Assembly: GCF_003202235.1 (NCBI RefSeq) | Contig: NZ_MASU01000015.1 | Location: 108,123 to 172,122 of the forward strand | Direction of reading: 5' to 3' | Length of the DNA stretch: 64,000 nt | Origin: Prauserella flavalba | Lineage (GTDB): Bacteria > Actinomycetota > Actinomycetes > Mycobacteriales > Pseudonocardiaceae | Shown here: positions 42,793 through 50,993 of the stretch, in pieces | How the letters are laid out: each line of letters opens with the position of its first letter | How positions within the stretch are numbered: position 1 is the stretch's first letter | The notes under the pieces: generated by a model | What the model saw: the letters and a program-made list of their open reading frames with translations, nothing else | The model's database searches: none | What the model was told of the DNA's origin: nothing | Translations under genes and position numbers: made by a program

Positions 42793-44909
42793 GAGGCACT
42801 CCTAGCGGCGGTGCGGCGGATGGTCACGTTGCCGAGCGCGTCCACCGTGCCGGTGGTGCCGCCCGGGACGACGACGGTCGTCGTGGGAACTTCGATGATG
42901 GCCGGGCCATCGAGCACGTGCCCGGCGCGCAGCTTCCGGTAGTCGTAGACCGAGGTGTCGACGTAACCGTTCGTGGCGTCGAGGCACACCGGACGGCTGC
43001 CTGACCGGGCCTCCGCCGGGTCCGCCGACCCGGCGGCCGCAACCCCGGGCAGTTCGGGCGAGAACGGCAGCACCCCGATTCCGCGGACGCGGAAGGTGAT
43101 GGCCTGGATGCCCGCCTCCCGGAAACCCGCGTCCTTGCCGTACAGCGCGGCGTAACGCTCCTCGAACGCCGCGGCCGCTTCGTCGATCGCCGCCTGGTCG
43201 AGCGGGCCGCTCACCACCGGGGCGGTCACCTCCGCGAGCTGCATGCTGTAGCGCATGTCCACCTCGCGGTGCAGCTCGACGGTCTCGAATCGCACGCCCT
43301 GCCGGTCGAGCCCTTCGCGAACCCGCCGCTCGAGCTCGTGGAAGTTCCGCTCGGCGCGTGCCGGGTCGAAGGGAACGAGGGTGGGGTCCGACAGTTCGGC
43401 CGCCAGCGCGATGTCGGAGGAGGCGAGGCCGAACGCGGAGAACGCGGAGGCGACCGGCCCGAGCGGAACCACCACCTCGTCGACCCCGACTTCGGCGGCG
43501 TATCCCGCGCAGTGCGCGGGTCCGGCACCGCCGAAGGCGTAGAGCACGAAGTCGCGCGGATCGTGTCCGGCCTCGACGACGGTCTTGCGCAGCAGGTCAC
43601 CGGTCTGCGCGTTCTGCACGGTGTAGATCGCGGCGGCGGCTTCCTCGACCGTCAGCCCGAGCGGCTTGGCGATCTGGGTGTCGATGGCCTGCCGCGCCAG
43701 CTCGACGGACAGCGGCTTGCGGCCGCCGAGCAGGCCGCGCTCGGGCAGGATGCCGAGCACGAGGTTGGCGTCGGTGTTGGTCGGCTCGGTGCCGCCGTTG
43801 CCGTAGCAGGCGGGGCCGGGCACGGCCTGTGCGCTGCGTGGGCCGATGCGCAGGTTCCCGCCCGCGTCGAGCCAGGCGATCGCGCCCCCGCCGGACCCGA
43901 TCGCGTCGACCCGCAGGGTGGGCACGTTGATCGGGTGGTGGTTGATCACCGTCGTCGTGTCGCGGACCGGTTCGCCGTCGACGACGAGCCCGGCGAGGAA
44001 CGTGGTTCCGCCGACGTCGGTCGAGATGATGTTGCGGTGGCCGAGCTGGCGGCCCAGCGCGACCGAGCCGACGACACCGCCGGTGAGGACGGAGCCGACC
44101 GTGCTGATCGCCGATGCCGGTGCCTCCTTGGCGGCCACGGCGCCGCCGTTGCTCTGCATCACGAGCAACGGGCCGGCGAGCTTGTCCTGGCGGAGCGTTT
44201 CCTCCAGCGTGTTCAGGTAGTCGCGCAGCCCCGGTCCGATCTGGGTGCTCATGATCGTGGTGGCGTTGCGGGCGAACTCGCGGATGCGCGGGCTGACCTC
44301 GCTGGAGAGCGCGACGAAGACGTCCGGGTCCTGCTCGGCGACCAGCTCGCGCAGCCTGCGTTCGTGGACGGGGTTGCGGAAGGACCACAGCAGTGACACC
44401 GCGATCGCGCGCACCCCGTCGTCGAGTAGCGCGCGGATCGCGGCGCGCGCCTCGTCCTCGTCCAGGCCGACGACCACGTTGCCGTCGCGGTCGATCCGCT
44501 CGGTCACCTCGAGCGCGTGGCGTTTGGGCAGCAGGCCGTGGTCCTTGGCCTGGCCGAGCACGTTCTGCAGTTCGTGCGGTGAGCGGCCGAGATAGCGGCC
44601 CTCCACGTTCATGATGAAGATCGAGTCGCGGTGGCCCTTGGTGGTCAGGAAGCCGACCGGAGGCACGTTGCCCATCACGAGCGCGTTGAGCGAGGACGTC
44701 GTGCCGTGCGCGATGTGGTGCGTTTCGGCGAGCATGTCCGGCAGCGGCTTGCCGAGTTGCTCGGCGAGCAGCTCCAGCACGTCCAGGACACCCCGGGAGT
44801 AGTCAGGCGGGGTTGACGGCGACTTGGCCGCGAGAACGGTCCCCGCGTCGTCGTCGAGAACGGCGTCGGTGAACGTGCCGCCCACGTCCACGCCGATGAC
44901 ATACGCCAT
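42789..44909 (-). CDS. hydantoinase A/oxoprolinase/acetone-carboxylase beta-type subunit
   Basis: A 706-residue HyuA-family ATP-binding subunit. The N-terminal phosphate motif IGVDVGGTFTDAVLDD is followed by HHIAHGTTSSLNALVMGN, VGFLTTKGHRDSIFI, a second ATPase motif STDVGGTTFLAGLVVDG, RVDAIGSGGGAIAWLDAGG and YAFGGAGPAHCAGYAAEVG. It phosphorylates the substrate carboxyl/enol with ATP in partnership with HyuB. It diverges from the flavoprotein operon at 45113, and the two promoters share a motif, suggesting joint control. Confidence 0.9.
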   Translation of the reverse strand: MAYVIGVDVGGTFTDAVLDDDAGTVLAAKSPSTPPDYSRGVLDVLELLAEQLGKPLPDMLAETHHIAHGTTSSLNALVMGNVPPVGFLTTKGHRDSIFIMNVEGRYLGRSPHELQNVLGQAKDHGLLPKRHALEVTERIDRDGNVVVGLDEDEARAAIRALLDDGVRAIAVSLLWSFRNPVHERRLRELVAEQDPDVFVALSSEVSPRIREFARNATTIMSTQIGPGLRDYLNTLEETLRQDKLAGPLLVMQSNGGAVAAKEAPASAISTVGSVLTGGVVGSVALGRQLGHRNIISTDVGGTTFLAGLVVDGEPVRDTTTVINHHPINVPTLRVDAIGSGGGAIAWLDAGGNLRIGPRSAQAVPGPACYGNGGTEPTNTDANLVLGILPERGLLGGRKPLSVELARQAIDTQIAKPLGLTVEEAAAAIYTVQNAQTGDLLRKTVVEAGHDPRDFVLYAFGGAGPAHCAGYAAEVGVDEVVVPLGPVASAFSAFGLASSDIALAAELSDPTLVPFDPARAERNFHELERRVREGLDRQGVRFETVELHREVDMRYSMQLAEVTAPVVSGPLDQAAIDEAAAAFEERYAALYGKDAGFREAGIQAITFRVRGIGVLPFSPELPGVAAAGSADPAEARSGSRPVCLDATNGYVDTSVYDYRKLRAGHVLDGPAIIEVPTTTVVVPGGTTGTVDALGNVTIRRTAARSAS

Positions 44910-44990
44910 GACTCACGCTCCTTTGCGTGGAAGGAGGCCGCAGGGGCACCAACGAGGTGGGCACGCCCAGGCTCCACGACTGGTTACGAA

Positions 44991-45072
44991 TACGTAGACT
45001 ATTAAACGCTCATGTCGGTAGTCAAGAGAGTCACCCTTGACTTGTCGTCGTTAGCGTCGAATACTCTACGTT
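44991..45072. promoter_or_regulatory. divergent promoters with a shared AGTCTACG-type motif
   Basis: On the minus strand CTTGACT (45026-45020) is followed by AATAGTCTACGTA (45003-44991); on the plus strand CTTGACT (45036-45042) is followed by AATACTCTACGTT (45060-45072). In each case the TAGTCT/TACTCT could be a -10 box about 18-19 bases after the TTGACT -35 box, with the TCTACG motif overlapping it. The two -35 boxes form an AGTCAAG/CTTGACT inverted repeat. A third copy of the motif is in the promoter at 50.0 kb. Confidence 0.6.
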
Positions 45073-45112
45073 CAAGTCAACGGGCGGATCCGCCGTCAAC
45101 CTGGAGGTCGGG

Positions 45113-46651
45113 ATGCAAATACGCCGCGCCGCGGTGCTCGGCGGGGGCCCGGGTGGCCTCTATGCCGCACGCCTGCTGAAGCTGGCGCAGCCGTCGTGCG
45201 ACGTGGTGGTCCACGAGCAGGGTGACCCGGACACGACGTTCGGTTTCGGGGTCGGGCTGGCGGCCGGGACGCAACGCAAGCTCGAGGCCGCCGACGCGGA
45301 CACGCTGCGCGACCTCGTGGCCGCGGGATGCCGGCACGACATGACCATGAGCGTGGGGAACCGGAGCGTCCGGGTCCGCAACGACCGGCTGATCGGGGTG
45401 GCCCGGACGGAACTGCTCGCCGTACTGCAACGGCACGCCGAGAAGGCCGGGGTGCGCATCGAGTACGGCACCCGGCGCGCGGCCGACGAGCTCGACGCCG
45501 ACCTCGTGGTCGCCGCCGACGGGGTCAGCAGCGCCACCCGGAGCGCAGGCGACTTCGGCGAGCACATCGAAGTAGGGCGTGGGCTTTATCTGTGGTGTGG
45601 CGCGGGGTTCGCGTTGCCGGACGCGGTGTTCGCACCCGTGGAGACCGAGCACGGGGTCTTCGTGACCCACGCCTACCCGTACTCGGGCGGGCGCAGCACG
45701 TTCCTGATCGAAACGGACGAGGAGACGTGGCGACGCGCCGGGTTCGACGCATCCACTGACGCGACGCCGCCAGATGACTCCGACATCACCTCGCTGCGCT
45801 ACCTGGAGACGGTGTTCGCGGAGCGGCTGCGGGGACATCCGCTGATCGGCAACCGGACTCGCTGGACCCGGTTCAGGACCGTGCGGTGCGAGCGCTGGTC
45901 CTCGGGACGGACCGTGCTGCTCGGCGACGCCGCGCACACCGCCCATTTCTCCGTCGGCTCGGGCACGAAGCTCGCGATGGAGGACGCCATCAGCCTGGTC
46001 GAAGCCCTGGCCGGGGAGCCGGACGCGAACGCCGCGTTCGCGCGGTACGAGGCGACCCGCCGCCCGGCCGTCGAACGGCTGCAGGAACTCGCCCGGCGGA
46101 GCCAGCTGTGGTGGGAGTCCTTCCCTTCCCGGCTCGACCTCCCCGTCGAGCGCCTGATGGTCGCCTACATGACCAGGGCGGGCAACGTCCCTCTCGCCCG
46201 CTTCGCCGCCACCAGCCCTGAGGTCGTCACCGCCGCGGCCGAGCAGTACGCGCACGCGACACCCCCGGGACGCGACCTCGTCGACTGGGTGCTGGAGCAG
46301 CCGTTGCGGCACGGGGACACGACGTTCCCCCGCCGGGTTCTCGCGAGCCGTCCCGACGGGCTCGCGATGCCGACGTTCACCGATGCCGTCTCCGACCCCT
46401 GGGGCGGGGCCGGAGACGCCGTCGTCGAGCGGGCTCGCCGGGCCCGGCAGGAGGGCGCGGACGGCTTCCGGTTCGCCGGCCCCGACGATCGCCCGGCCGT
46501 GCTGACCAGACTCGACCTGGCCGAACGGGTTCGTGCCGAAGTGGGCGGGCTTATCGTCGTGGAGGGCCCCGCAGAGCTGCGTGCCGACCTCGCCGCGGGC
46601 CTGGTCAGCGCGCGCTGTGACCTGGTCTCGTTCACCGAGGAGGAGGCATGA
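45113..46651 (+). CDS. FAD-dependent monooxygenase, salicylyl-CoA 5-hydroxylase/anthraniloyl-CoA monooxygenase-like
   Basis: A 512-residue flavoprotein hydroxylase. The FAD motif GGGPGGLYAARLLK starts at residue 10, the substrate loop GFGVGLAAGTQRKLE follows, and the second FAD site LLGDAAHTAHFSVGSG with TKLAMEDAISL is the signature of salicylyl-CoA 5-hydroxylases. Relatives fused to an old-yellow-enzyme domain are much longer; here only about 120 residues follow the hydroxylase part, ending in LAAGLVSARCDLVSF, which recalls the last piece of that domain. Substrate is probably an aryl-CoA ester. It is first in an operon with an aryl-AMP ligase (ATGA overlap). Confidence 0.82.
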   Translation: MQIRRAAVLGGGPGGLYAARLLKLAQPSCDVVVHEQGDPDTTFGFGVGLAAGTQRKLEAADADTLRDLVAAGCRHDMTMSVGNRSVRVRNDRLIGVARTELLAVLQRHAEKAGVRIEYGTRRAADELDADLVVAADGVSSATRSAGDFGEHIEVGRGLYLWCGAGFALPDAVFAPVETEHGVFVTHAYPYSGGRSTFLIETDEETWRRAGFDASTDATPPDDSDITSLRYLETVFAERLRGHPLIGNRTRWTRFRTVRCERWSSGRTVLLGDAAHTAHFSVGSGTKLAMEDAISLVEALAGEPDANAAFARYEATRRPAVERLQELARRSQLWWESFPSRLDLPVERLMVAYMTRAGNVPLARFAATSPEVVTAAAEQYAHATPPGRDLVDWVLEQPLRHGDTTFPRRVLASRPDGLAMPTFTDAVSDPWGGAGDAVVERARRARQEGADGFRFAGPDDRPAVLTRLDLAERVRAEVGGLIVVEGPAELRADLAAGLVSARCDLVSFTEEEA

Positions 46652-48366
46652 GGACAGGACGGTGGGGCGAACGGCTCGTCACCTATCCCGGCGAGATGGC
46701 GCGCCGGTACCGGGAAGCGGGCCTGTGGGGTACGCGCACGATCGCGCAGGAACTGCACGCCGTGGCGCTCGCCCACCCTGACCGCGACGCCGTCGTCGCG
46801 CTCGACGGGCGGCTGACCTTCCGCGAACTCGACGAGCGGACGGATCTCCTCGCGGCCGGTCTCGCCGGGCTCGGGCTGGTGCCCGGTGACCCGGTGCTGT
46901 TCCAGGTCACGAACCGGCTCGGGGCGATCCTCGCCTGGTACGGCGTGCTCAAGGCCGGTCTGGTGCCCGTGTGCACCCTGGCCGCCCATCGTGGCCACGA
47001 GATCGGCGAGATCAGCCGCAGGGTCGGCGCCGTCGCCCACCTGGTGGAGGCGGGCACGCGCGGCTTCGACCTGGTCGCCTTCGCCGTCGAACAGCGGCGG
47101 GACCACCCGACGCTGCGCCACGTGCTGGTGGTGGGCGGGACCGGGAACACCGCGGGCGTGCCGATCGAGTCGCTGGGCGCCGATCTGGAACCGCGAACCG
47201 CGCGCGAGACCGTCGAGGACATCCAGCGTGGCATCGATCCCGATGACGTCGCGGCCTTCCAGCTCTCCGGCGGCACCACCGGTGTGCCCAAGGTGATTCC
47301 GCGGCTGCACGCCGAGTACTGGTACAACGCGCTGGAGTACGCGCGGTCGTGGGGCTGGAGCCCGGACACCCGCGTGGCCCACCTGATTCCGATCATCCAC
47401 AACGCGGGCATCGTGTGCGCTGTCCACGGTCCGCACAGTGTGGGAGCGTGCCTCGTCCTCGGGACCGCGGACCTCGACGCCTCGCTGCCCTTGCTGGCCA
47501 CGGAGGGCGCCACACACGTGCTGCTCGGCCACGGGCACTTCAAGGCGGTCGGGGCTCCCGGTTTCCGTGAGGCCACCAGGTCGGCCAGGGAAGTGGTGCT
47601 GTCGGGAACGAAGGTGCCGGTCGCTCTCTTCGAGGAACTGGAGCGACTCGGGCTCTGGTCGGGACAGTTGTTCGGGATGGGGGAGGGGCTGTTCATCACC
47701 ACCCGGCCGGGCTCCCCACGGGAGGCGCGCGCGACCACCGTCGGAACCCCACTGTCCCCAATGGACGAAGTTCGGATTCTGAGTCCTGGTACCGAGACCG
47801 AGGTCGCCGACGGGGAGATCGGGGAGCTCTGCTGCCGGGGTCCGTACACGCTGCGCGGGTACTTCGACGCCGCGCCGCACAACGCGACCGCGTTCACCTC
47901 CGACGGTTTCTACCGGACCGGCGACCTCGCCTCGATCCGGGAGATCGGCGGAGAGCGGTACATCACGATCGAGGGGCGGATCAAGGACCTCATCAACCGG
48001 GGCGGGGAGAAGATCAACGCCGAGGAGGTGGAGTCGCTGCTGCTCCGGCACCCTCGGATCACCGGAGCGGCCGTGGTCGCCATGCCCGACCCCCGGCTCG
48101 GCGAGCGCACCTGCGCCTACGTCGTCGTGCAGGGCGAACCGCTGAGCCTGCCGGAGATCCAGCAGCACTTCGCGGACCTCCAGGTGGCCAAGTTCAAATG
48201 GCCGGAACGCGTCGAGCACATCCCGGAGATCCCGCGCACCCTCGTCGGAAAGATGGACAAGAAGCGCCTGCACGCCGACATCACCAGGAAGGTCGACGCT
48301 GAACTCGCCGCGGGCGCTGATCCCGTCGGCACGGCGCCCGCGACAACCTCAGGACGAAACCTGTGA
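46648..48366 (+). CDS. aryl-acid adenylating enzyme (2,3-dihydroxybenzoate/salicylate-AMP ligase-like)
   Basis: A 572-residue ANL-superfamily ligase. The phosphate loop is LSGGTTGVPKVIPRLH, the HNAGIVCAVHGPHS segment lies in the aryl pocket, and the late motifs YRTGDLASI, GRIKDLINRGGEKINAEEVE and the catalytic Lys in PRTLVGKMDKKRL are present. It opens with a segment typical of DHB-AMP/salicylyl-AMP ligases (VTYPGEMARRYREAGLW). It activates an aromatic acid as the adenylate and probably the CoA ester for the upstream hydroxylase. No carrier protein or siderophore gene is nearby, which favours catabolism. Confidence 0.86.
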   Translation: MRTGRWGERLVTYPGEMARRYREAGLWGTRTIAQELHAVALAHPDRDAVVALDGRLTFRELDERTDLLAAGLAGLGLVPGDPVLFQVTNRLGAILAWYGVLKAGLVPVCTLAAHRGHEIGEISRRVGAVAHLVEAGTRGFDLVAFAVEQRRDHPTLRHVLVVGGTGNTAGVPIESLGADLEPRTARETVEDIQRGIDPDDVAAFQLSGGTTGVPKVIPRLHAEYWYNALEYARSWGWSPDTRVAHLIPIIHNAGIVCAVHGPHSVGACLVLGTADLDASLPLLATEGATHVLLGHGHFKAVGAPGFREATRSAREVVLSGTKVPVALFEELERLGLWSGQLFGMGEGLFITTRPGSPREARATTVGTPLSPMDEVRILSPGTETEVADGEIGELCCRGPYTLRGYFDAAPHNATAFTSDGFYRTGDLASIREIGGERYITIEGRIKDLINRGGEKINAEEVESLLLRHPRITGAAVVAMPDPRLGERTCAYVVVQGEPLSLPEIQQHFADLQVAKFKWPERVEHIPEIPRTLVGKMDKKRLHADITRKVDAELAAGADPVGTAPATTSGRNL

Positions 48367-49121
48367 CCACCCGCCGGATCGGGCTCGTCGTGCCCAGCTC
48401 CAACGTCACCGTCGAAACCGAGGTCCCCGCGTTGCTCGGTCGCCATGCCGAGGCACGGTTCTCCTTCCACTCCAGCCGGATGAGGATGCACCAGGTCTCC
48501 CCGGAGGAGCTGCGGGCGATGAACGCGCAGCGGGAGCGGTGCGTGAGCGAACTGGCCGACGCGGGTGTGGACGCCGTGCTGTACGCCTGCCTGGTGGCCC
48601 TCATGGCGCAGGGGCCGGGGGAACACCGGCGCACCGAGGCGGCGGTCACCGAGCAGCTCGCGGCAGGCGGGCAGCGGCCGGCGGTGCTCTCCAGTGCCGG
48701 GGCACTGGTCGAGGGTCTCGCCGCGCTCGGTGCTCGCCGCATCGCGCTGGTCACGCCCTATCTGCGCCCCCTCGCCGAGCAGGTGGTCGCCTATCTGGAG
48801 GCCGAGGGGCTCGAGGTACTCGACTGGGCCGCGCTCGAGGTGGGCGACAACGCCGAGGTCGGCTGCATTCCCGGCGACCGGGTCCTGGACGCCGCGCGCG
48901 CGTTGGATCTCTCCGGCGCCGATGCCCTCGTCATCTCAGCGTGCGTGCAGATGCCGTCGCTGGACCTGGTCGAACCGGCCGAGGCGGAGTTCGGGATCCC
49001 CGTCCTCTCCGCCGCCACGGCCGGTGCGTTCACCCTGCTGCGGCACCTCGGCCTGCCGACCGTGCTGCCCGGCGCGGGCACGCTGCTGGCGGCCCCGCAA
49101 CCGGCTTCGGCGGCACGATGA
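48363..49121 (+). CDS. maleate cis-trans isomerase
   Basis: A 252-residue Asp/Glu racemase-fold protein with the maleate isomerase signature VVPSSNVTVETEVPALL and two catalytic cysteines, C76 (LYACLVALM) and C194 (ISACVQMPSL), at the positions known from NicE-type isomerases. It turns maleate into fumarate without a cofactor. Its presence implies that the pathway here ends in maleate, as in nicotinate or some gentisate routes. GTG start overlapping the ligase stop. Confidence 0.88.
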   Translation: MTTRRIGLVVPSSNVTVETEVPALLGRHAEARFSFHSSRMRMHQVSPEELRAMNAQRERCVSELADAGVDAVLYACLVALMAQGPGEHRRTEAAVTEQLAAGGQRPAVLSSAGALVEGLAALGARRIALVTPYLRPLAEQVVAYLEAEGLEVLDWAALEVGDNAEVGCIPGDRVLDAARALDLSGADALVISACVQMPSLDLVEPAEAEFGIPVLSAATAGAFTLLRHLGLPTVLPGAGTLLAAPQPASAAR

Positions 49122-49157
49122 CACGGACGGCCGCCCTGTCTCCCCTAAGATGACGCC

Positions 49158-49937
49158 ATGACCAGTAGCTCACGGCGGACGTCCGCGCGGAAGAAGGCCG
49201 AGGCGCCGGCCGCACGCGCGGACGGCAACGGTGAGCGCGGCGGCGAGAAGCCGGCGCGCGCCACCACCGCTCGCCGCGAGCTCGTCGAGAACGAGATGTA
49301 CGAACAGGCCACCCGGCTCTTCGCCGAGCGCGGTTTCGCCGGAACCAGCCTGCAGGACATCGCCGACGCGATCGGCATCACCCGCCCGGCTCTGTACTAC
49401 TACGTCAAAAGCAAGGACGAACTGCTCGCCAAGCTCGTCACGGAGGTCACCAACGGCCCGCTGGACGAGCTGAGGAAGCTGATCGCGGGAGGTGACCTCG
49501 ACCCGGTGGCGCAGCTTCGCGCCATCGTGGAGATCATCGTGCGGCGCCGCGCGACGCAGCCCGCGAGGTTCCGGCTGCTCATCCGCTCGGAGGCCGAGTT
49601 GCCGGAGGAGCTGACTTCGGCCTACGACGACAGCCGCCGCGCCGTGCTCAAGACGATCGCCGAGGTCATCGAGGACGGCATCAGGGCGGGGCTGTTCCGG
49701 CCGGTCGACGCCCGGGTGGCCGCGCTGGGCGTGCTGGGCATGTGCAACTGGGTGGCGTGGTGGTTCCACCCCGACGGCCGCGACAACGCGGACGACGTGA
49801 CCGAACAGCTCGCCGACATGGCGATCGCCGCACTGCGGCGAGCCGACCACCACACCCTCGACGGCGAGGGGCCGGAGGCCGCGCTGAAGATGCTGCGCCA
49901 GGACCTCGACCACCTCGAACGCATCCTCAAGAACTGA
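49158..49937 (+). CDS. TetR family regulator of the aromatic-acid operons
   Basis: A 259-residue TetR protein with a long Arg/Ala-rich leader (about 40 residues) before the helix-turn-helix (EMYEQATRLFAERGFAG, LQDIADAIGITRPALYYYV). The helical ligand domain follows, with LGMCNWVAWWFHPDG near the end, a pattern found in TetR regulators of CoA-ester catabolism. It is the last gene of the 45113-49937 operon and probably binds the AGTCTACG-type sites in all three local promoters, which would make it self-regulating. Confidence 0.88.
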   Translation: MTSSSRRTSARKKAEAPAARADGNGERGGEKPARATTARRELVENEMYEQATRLFAERGFAGTSLQDIADAIGITRPALYYYVKSKDELLAKLVTEVTNGPLDELRKLIAGGDLDPVAQLRAIVEIIVRRRATQPARFRLLIRSEAELPEELTSAYDDSRRAVLKTIAEVIEDGIRAGLFRPVDARVAALGVLGMCNWVAWWFHPDGRDNADDVTEQLADMAIAALRRADHHTLDGEGPEAALKMLRQDLDHLERILKN

Positions 49938-49952
49938 CCCCCGACCGTCACA

Positions 49953-49985
49953 GCCGGGCCCGCACCGTTCGGGCCCGGCTTTTTT
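49953..49985 (+). terminator. intrinsic terminator after tetR
   Basis: GCCGGGCCCG (49953-49962), a 7-base loop, CGGGCCCGGC (49970-49979), then six T (49980-49985). This is a textbook factor-independent terminator 15 bases after the TetR stop. Confidence 0.9.
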
Positions 49986-50016
49986 CGTCGGACCCGCCCA
50001 CCGAATCGTCGCTCGC

Positions 50017-50055
50017 GTCAAACTGTTGACTCACTCGTAGACTGACGCGTACCGT
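50017..50055 (+). promoter_or_regulatory. promoter of the VOC-hydrolase-MFS operon with the shared motif
   Basis: TTGACT (50026-50031) and TACCGT (50050-50055) are 18 bases apart and could be the -35 and -10 boxes. CGTAGACT (complement AGTCTACG) lies between them at 50036-50043, as in the divergent promoters at 45 kb. A small GTCAA-N4-TTGAC dyad (50017-50030) covers the -35 box. Confidence 0.55.
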
Positions 50056-50097
50056 TGGCGGAACAAGTCGCAAATCCTTGTCTGCAGGAGGTTGGCC

Positions 50098-50748
50098 ATG
50101 ACGGAGTTGGACCACCGGGTACAGGGGGTCGACCACGTCGCCTTCCCGACGTTCGACCCCGCCGCCACGGTGCGCTTCTACCGGGACGTGCTGGGCTTCC
50201 CGGTCGTGCACTCGATCTGCGCGGCGGGCTGGGGACCGGAGGACCACCCGGACTTCATCCACTTCTTCTTCGACATCGGCAACGGCGACCGGATCGCCTT
50301 CTTCTACTACTTCGGCACCGGCACGGAGATCGGCGGCGCACCCGGCGCGAAGGGCGACGTCTACGCCCGCTTCGGCGCGGAGGTACCGGAGTTCTTCGTG
50401 CGGTCGCGCCACCTCGCGATCCACGTCGACAGCGACGAGGACCTGCTGGAGTACCGGCGCCGCCTCGACGCCAGCGACTGGCCGGTGGAGATGCAGATCC
50501 AGCACGAGACCATCGAGTCGATCTACACCCACGACCCCAACGGCTACATGTTCGAGATCACGCGCGCGATGCGACCGGTGACGCCACAGGAGGACCTGGA
50601 CGCGAACCTCACCATCGACGCACTGCTCGACGTCGTGAGCGAGCCCGAGCCGACGTTCGGCAAGCTGCTGGCCCGGAAGGCGGAGCTGATCGTGGAGCGG
50701 GCCGCCGACTGGGAGCTGACCCGCAGCGAGCAGGAGGCGGGGCGGTGA
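50098..50748 (+). CDS. VOC family protein (glyoxalase/extradiol dioxygenase fold)
   Basis: A 216-residue VOC protein. Two beta-alpha-beta-beta-beta halves are visible: QGVDHVAFPTFDPAATVRFY with its metal-site His, FIHFFFDIGNGDRIAFFYYF, then VRSRHLAIHVDSDEDLLEY and the closing acid in NGYMFEIT. The H/H/E residues are consistent with a metal-dependent enzyme such as a ring-cleavage dioxygenase, isomerase or lyase. A helical tail of about 45 residues is added. Strong AGGAGG precedes the ATG. It heads the second operon of the aromatic cluster and is the only candidate ring-opening enzyme there. Confidence 0.75.
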   Translation: MTELDHRVQGVDHVAFPTFDPAATVRFYRDVLGFPVVHSICAAGWGPEDHPDFIHFFFDIGNGDRIAFFYYFGTGTEIGGAPGAKGDVYARFGAEVPEFFVRSRHLAIHVDSDEDLLEYRRRLDASDWPVEMQIQHETIESIYTHDPNGYMFEITRAMRPVTPQEDLDANLTIDALLDVVSEPEPTFGKLLARKAELIVERAADWELTRSEQEAGR

Positions 50749-50993
50749 CCACCCTCTACGTTCTCGACGTTCCGGAGAACACCCCGCTGGCCAAGGTCGC
50801 CGGCGAGGACCCCGAGGTGACCGTCGGCCGCGTCGGCCCCTACTTCGAGATCAGCGCGGCCGGCCCCATCGTGATCGACCGCCGCGCCACCGGCTGCCGC
50901 CACGCCGTCTGGTACTCCGCCGTCGGCGGGGTCGCCCGCGACAGCCACATCACCCAGCACGACAAGGACGCACTGCGGGTGGAACCGGCGTGA
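50745..50993 (+). CDS. 82-residue protein of unknown function, coupled to both neighbours
   Basis: I do not recognise this protein. It starts with a GTG overlapping the VOC stop and ends overlapping the next GTG. The sequence looks like a small beta-rich domain: TVGRVGPYFEISAAGPIVID, RHAVWYSAVGGV, and ITQHDKDALRVEP. One Cys and several His are present. The 4-nt overlaps on both sides make co-translation with the VOC protein and hydrolase very likely, so it may be a subunit or accessory factor. Confidence 0.65.
   Translation: MTTLYVLDVPENTPLAKVAGEDPEVTVGRVGPYFEISAAGPIVIDRRATGCRHAVWYSAVGGVARDSHITQHDKDALRVEPA

Noticed and set aside
46165..48273. Minus-strand open frame of about 700 codons
   Set aside because: Antisense to the flavoprotein and AMP ligase genes; its product has no recognisable family.
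46648..48366. Siderophore or non-ribosomal peptide starter module
   Set aside because: The ligase resembles DHB-AMP ligases, but no carrier protein, condensation domain or siderophore transport gene is nearby.
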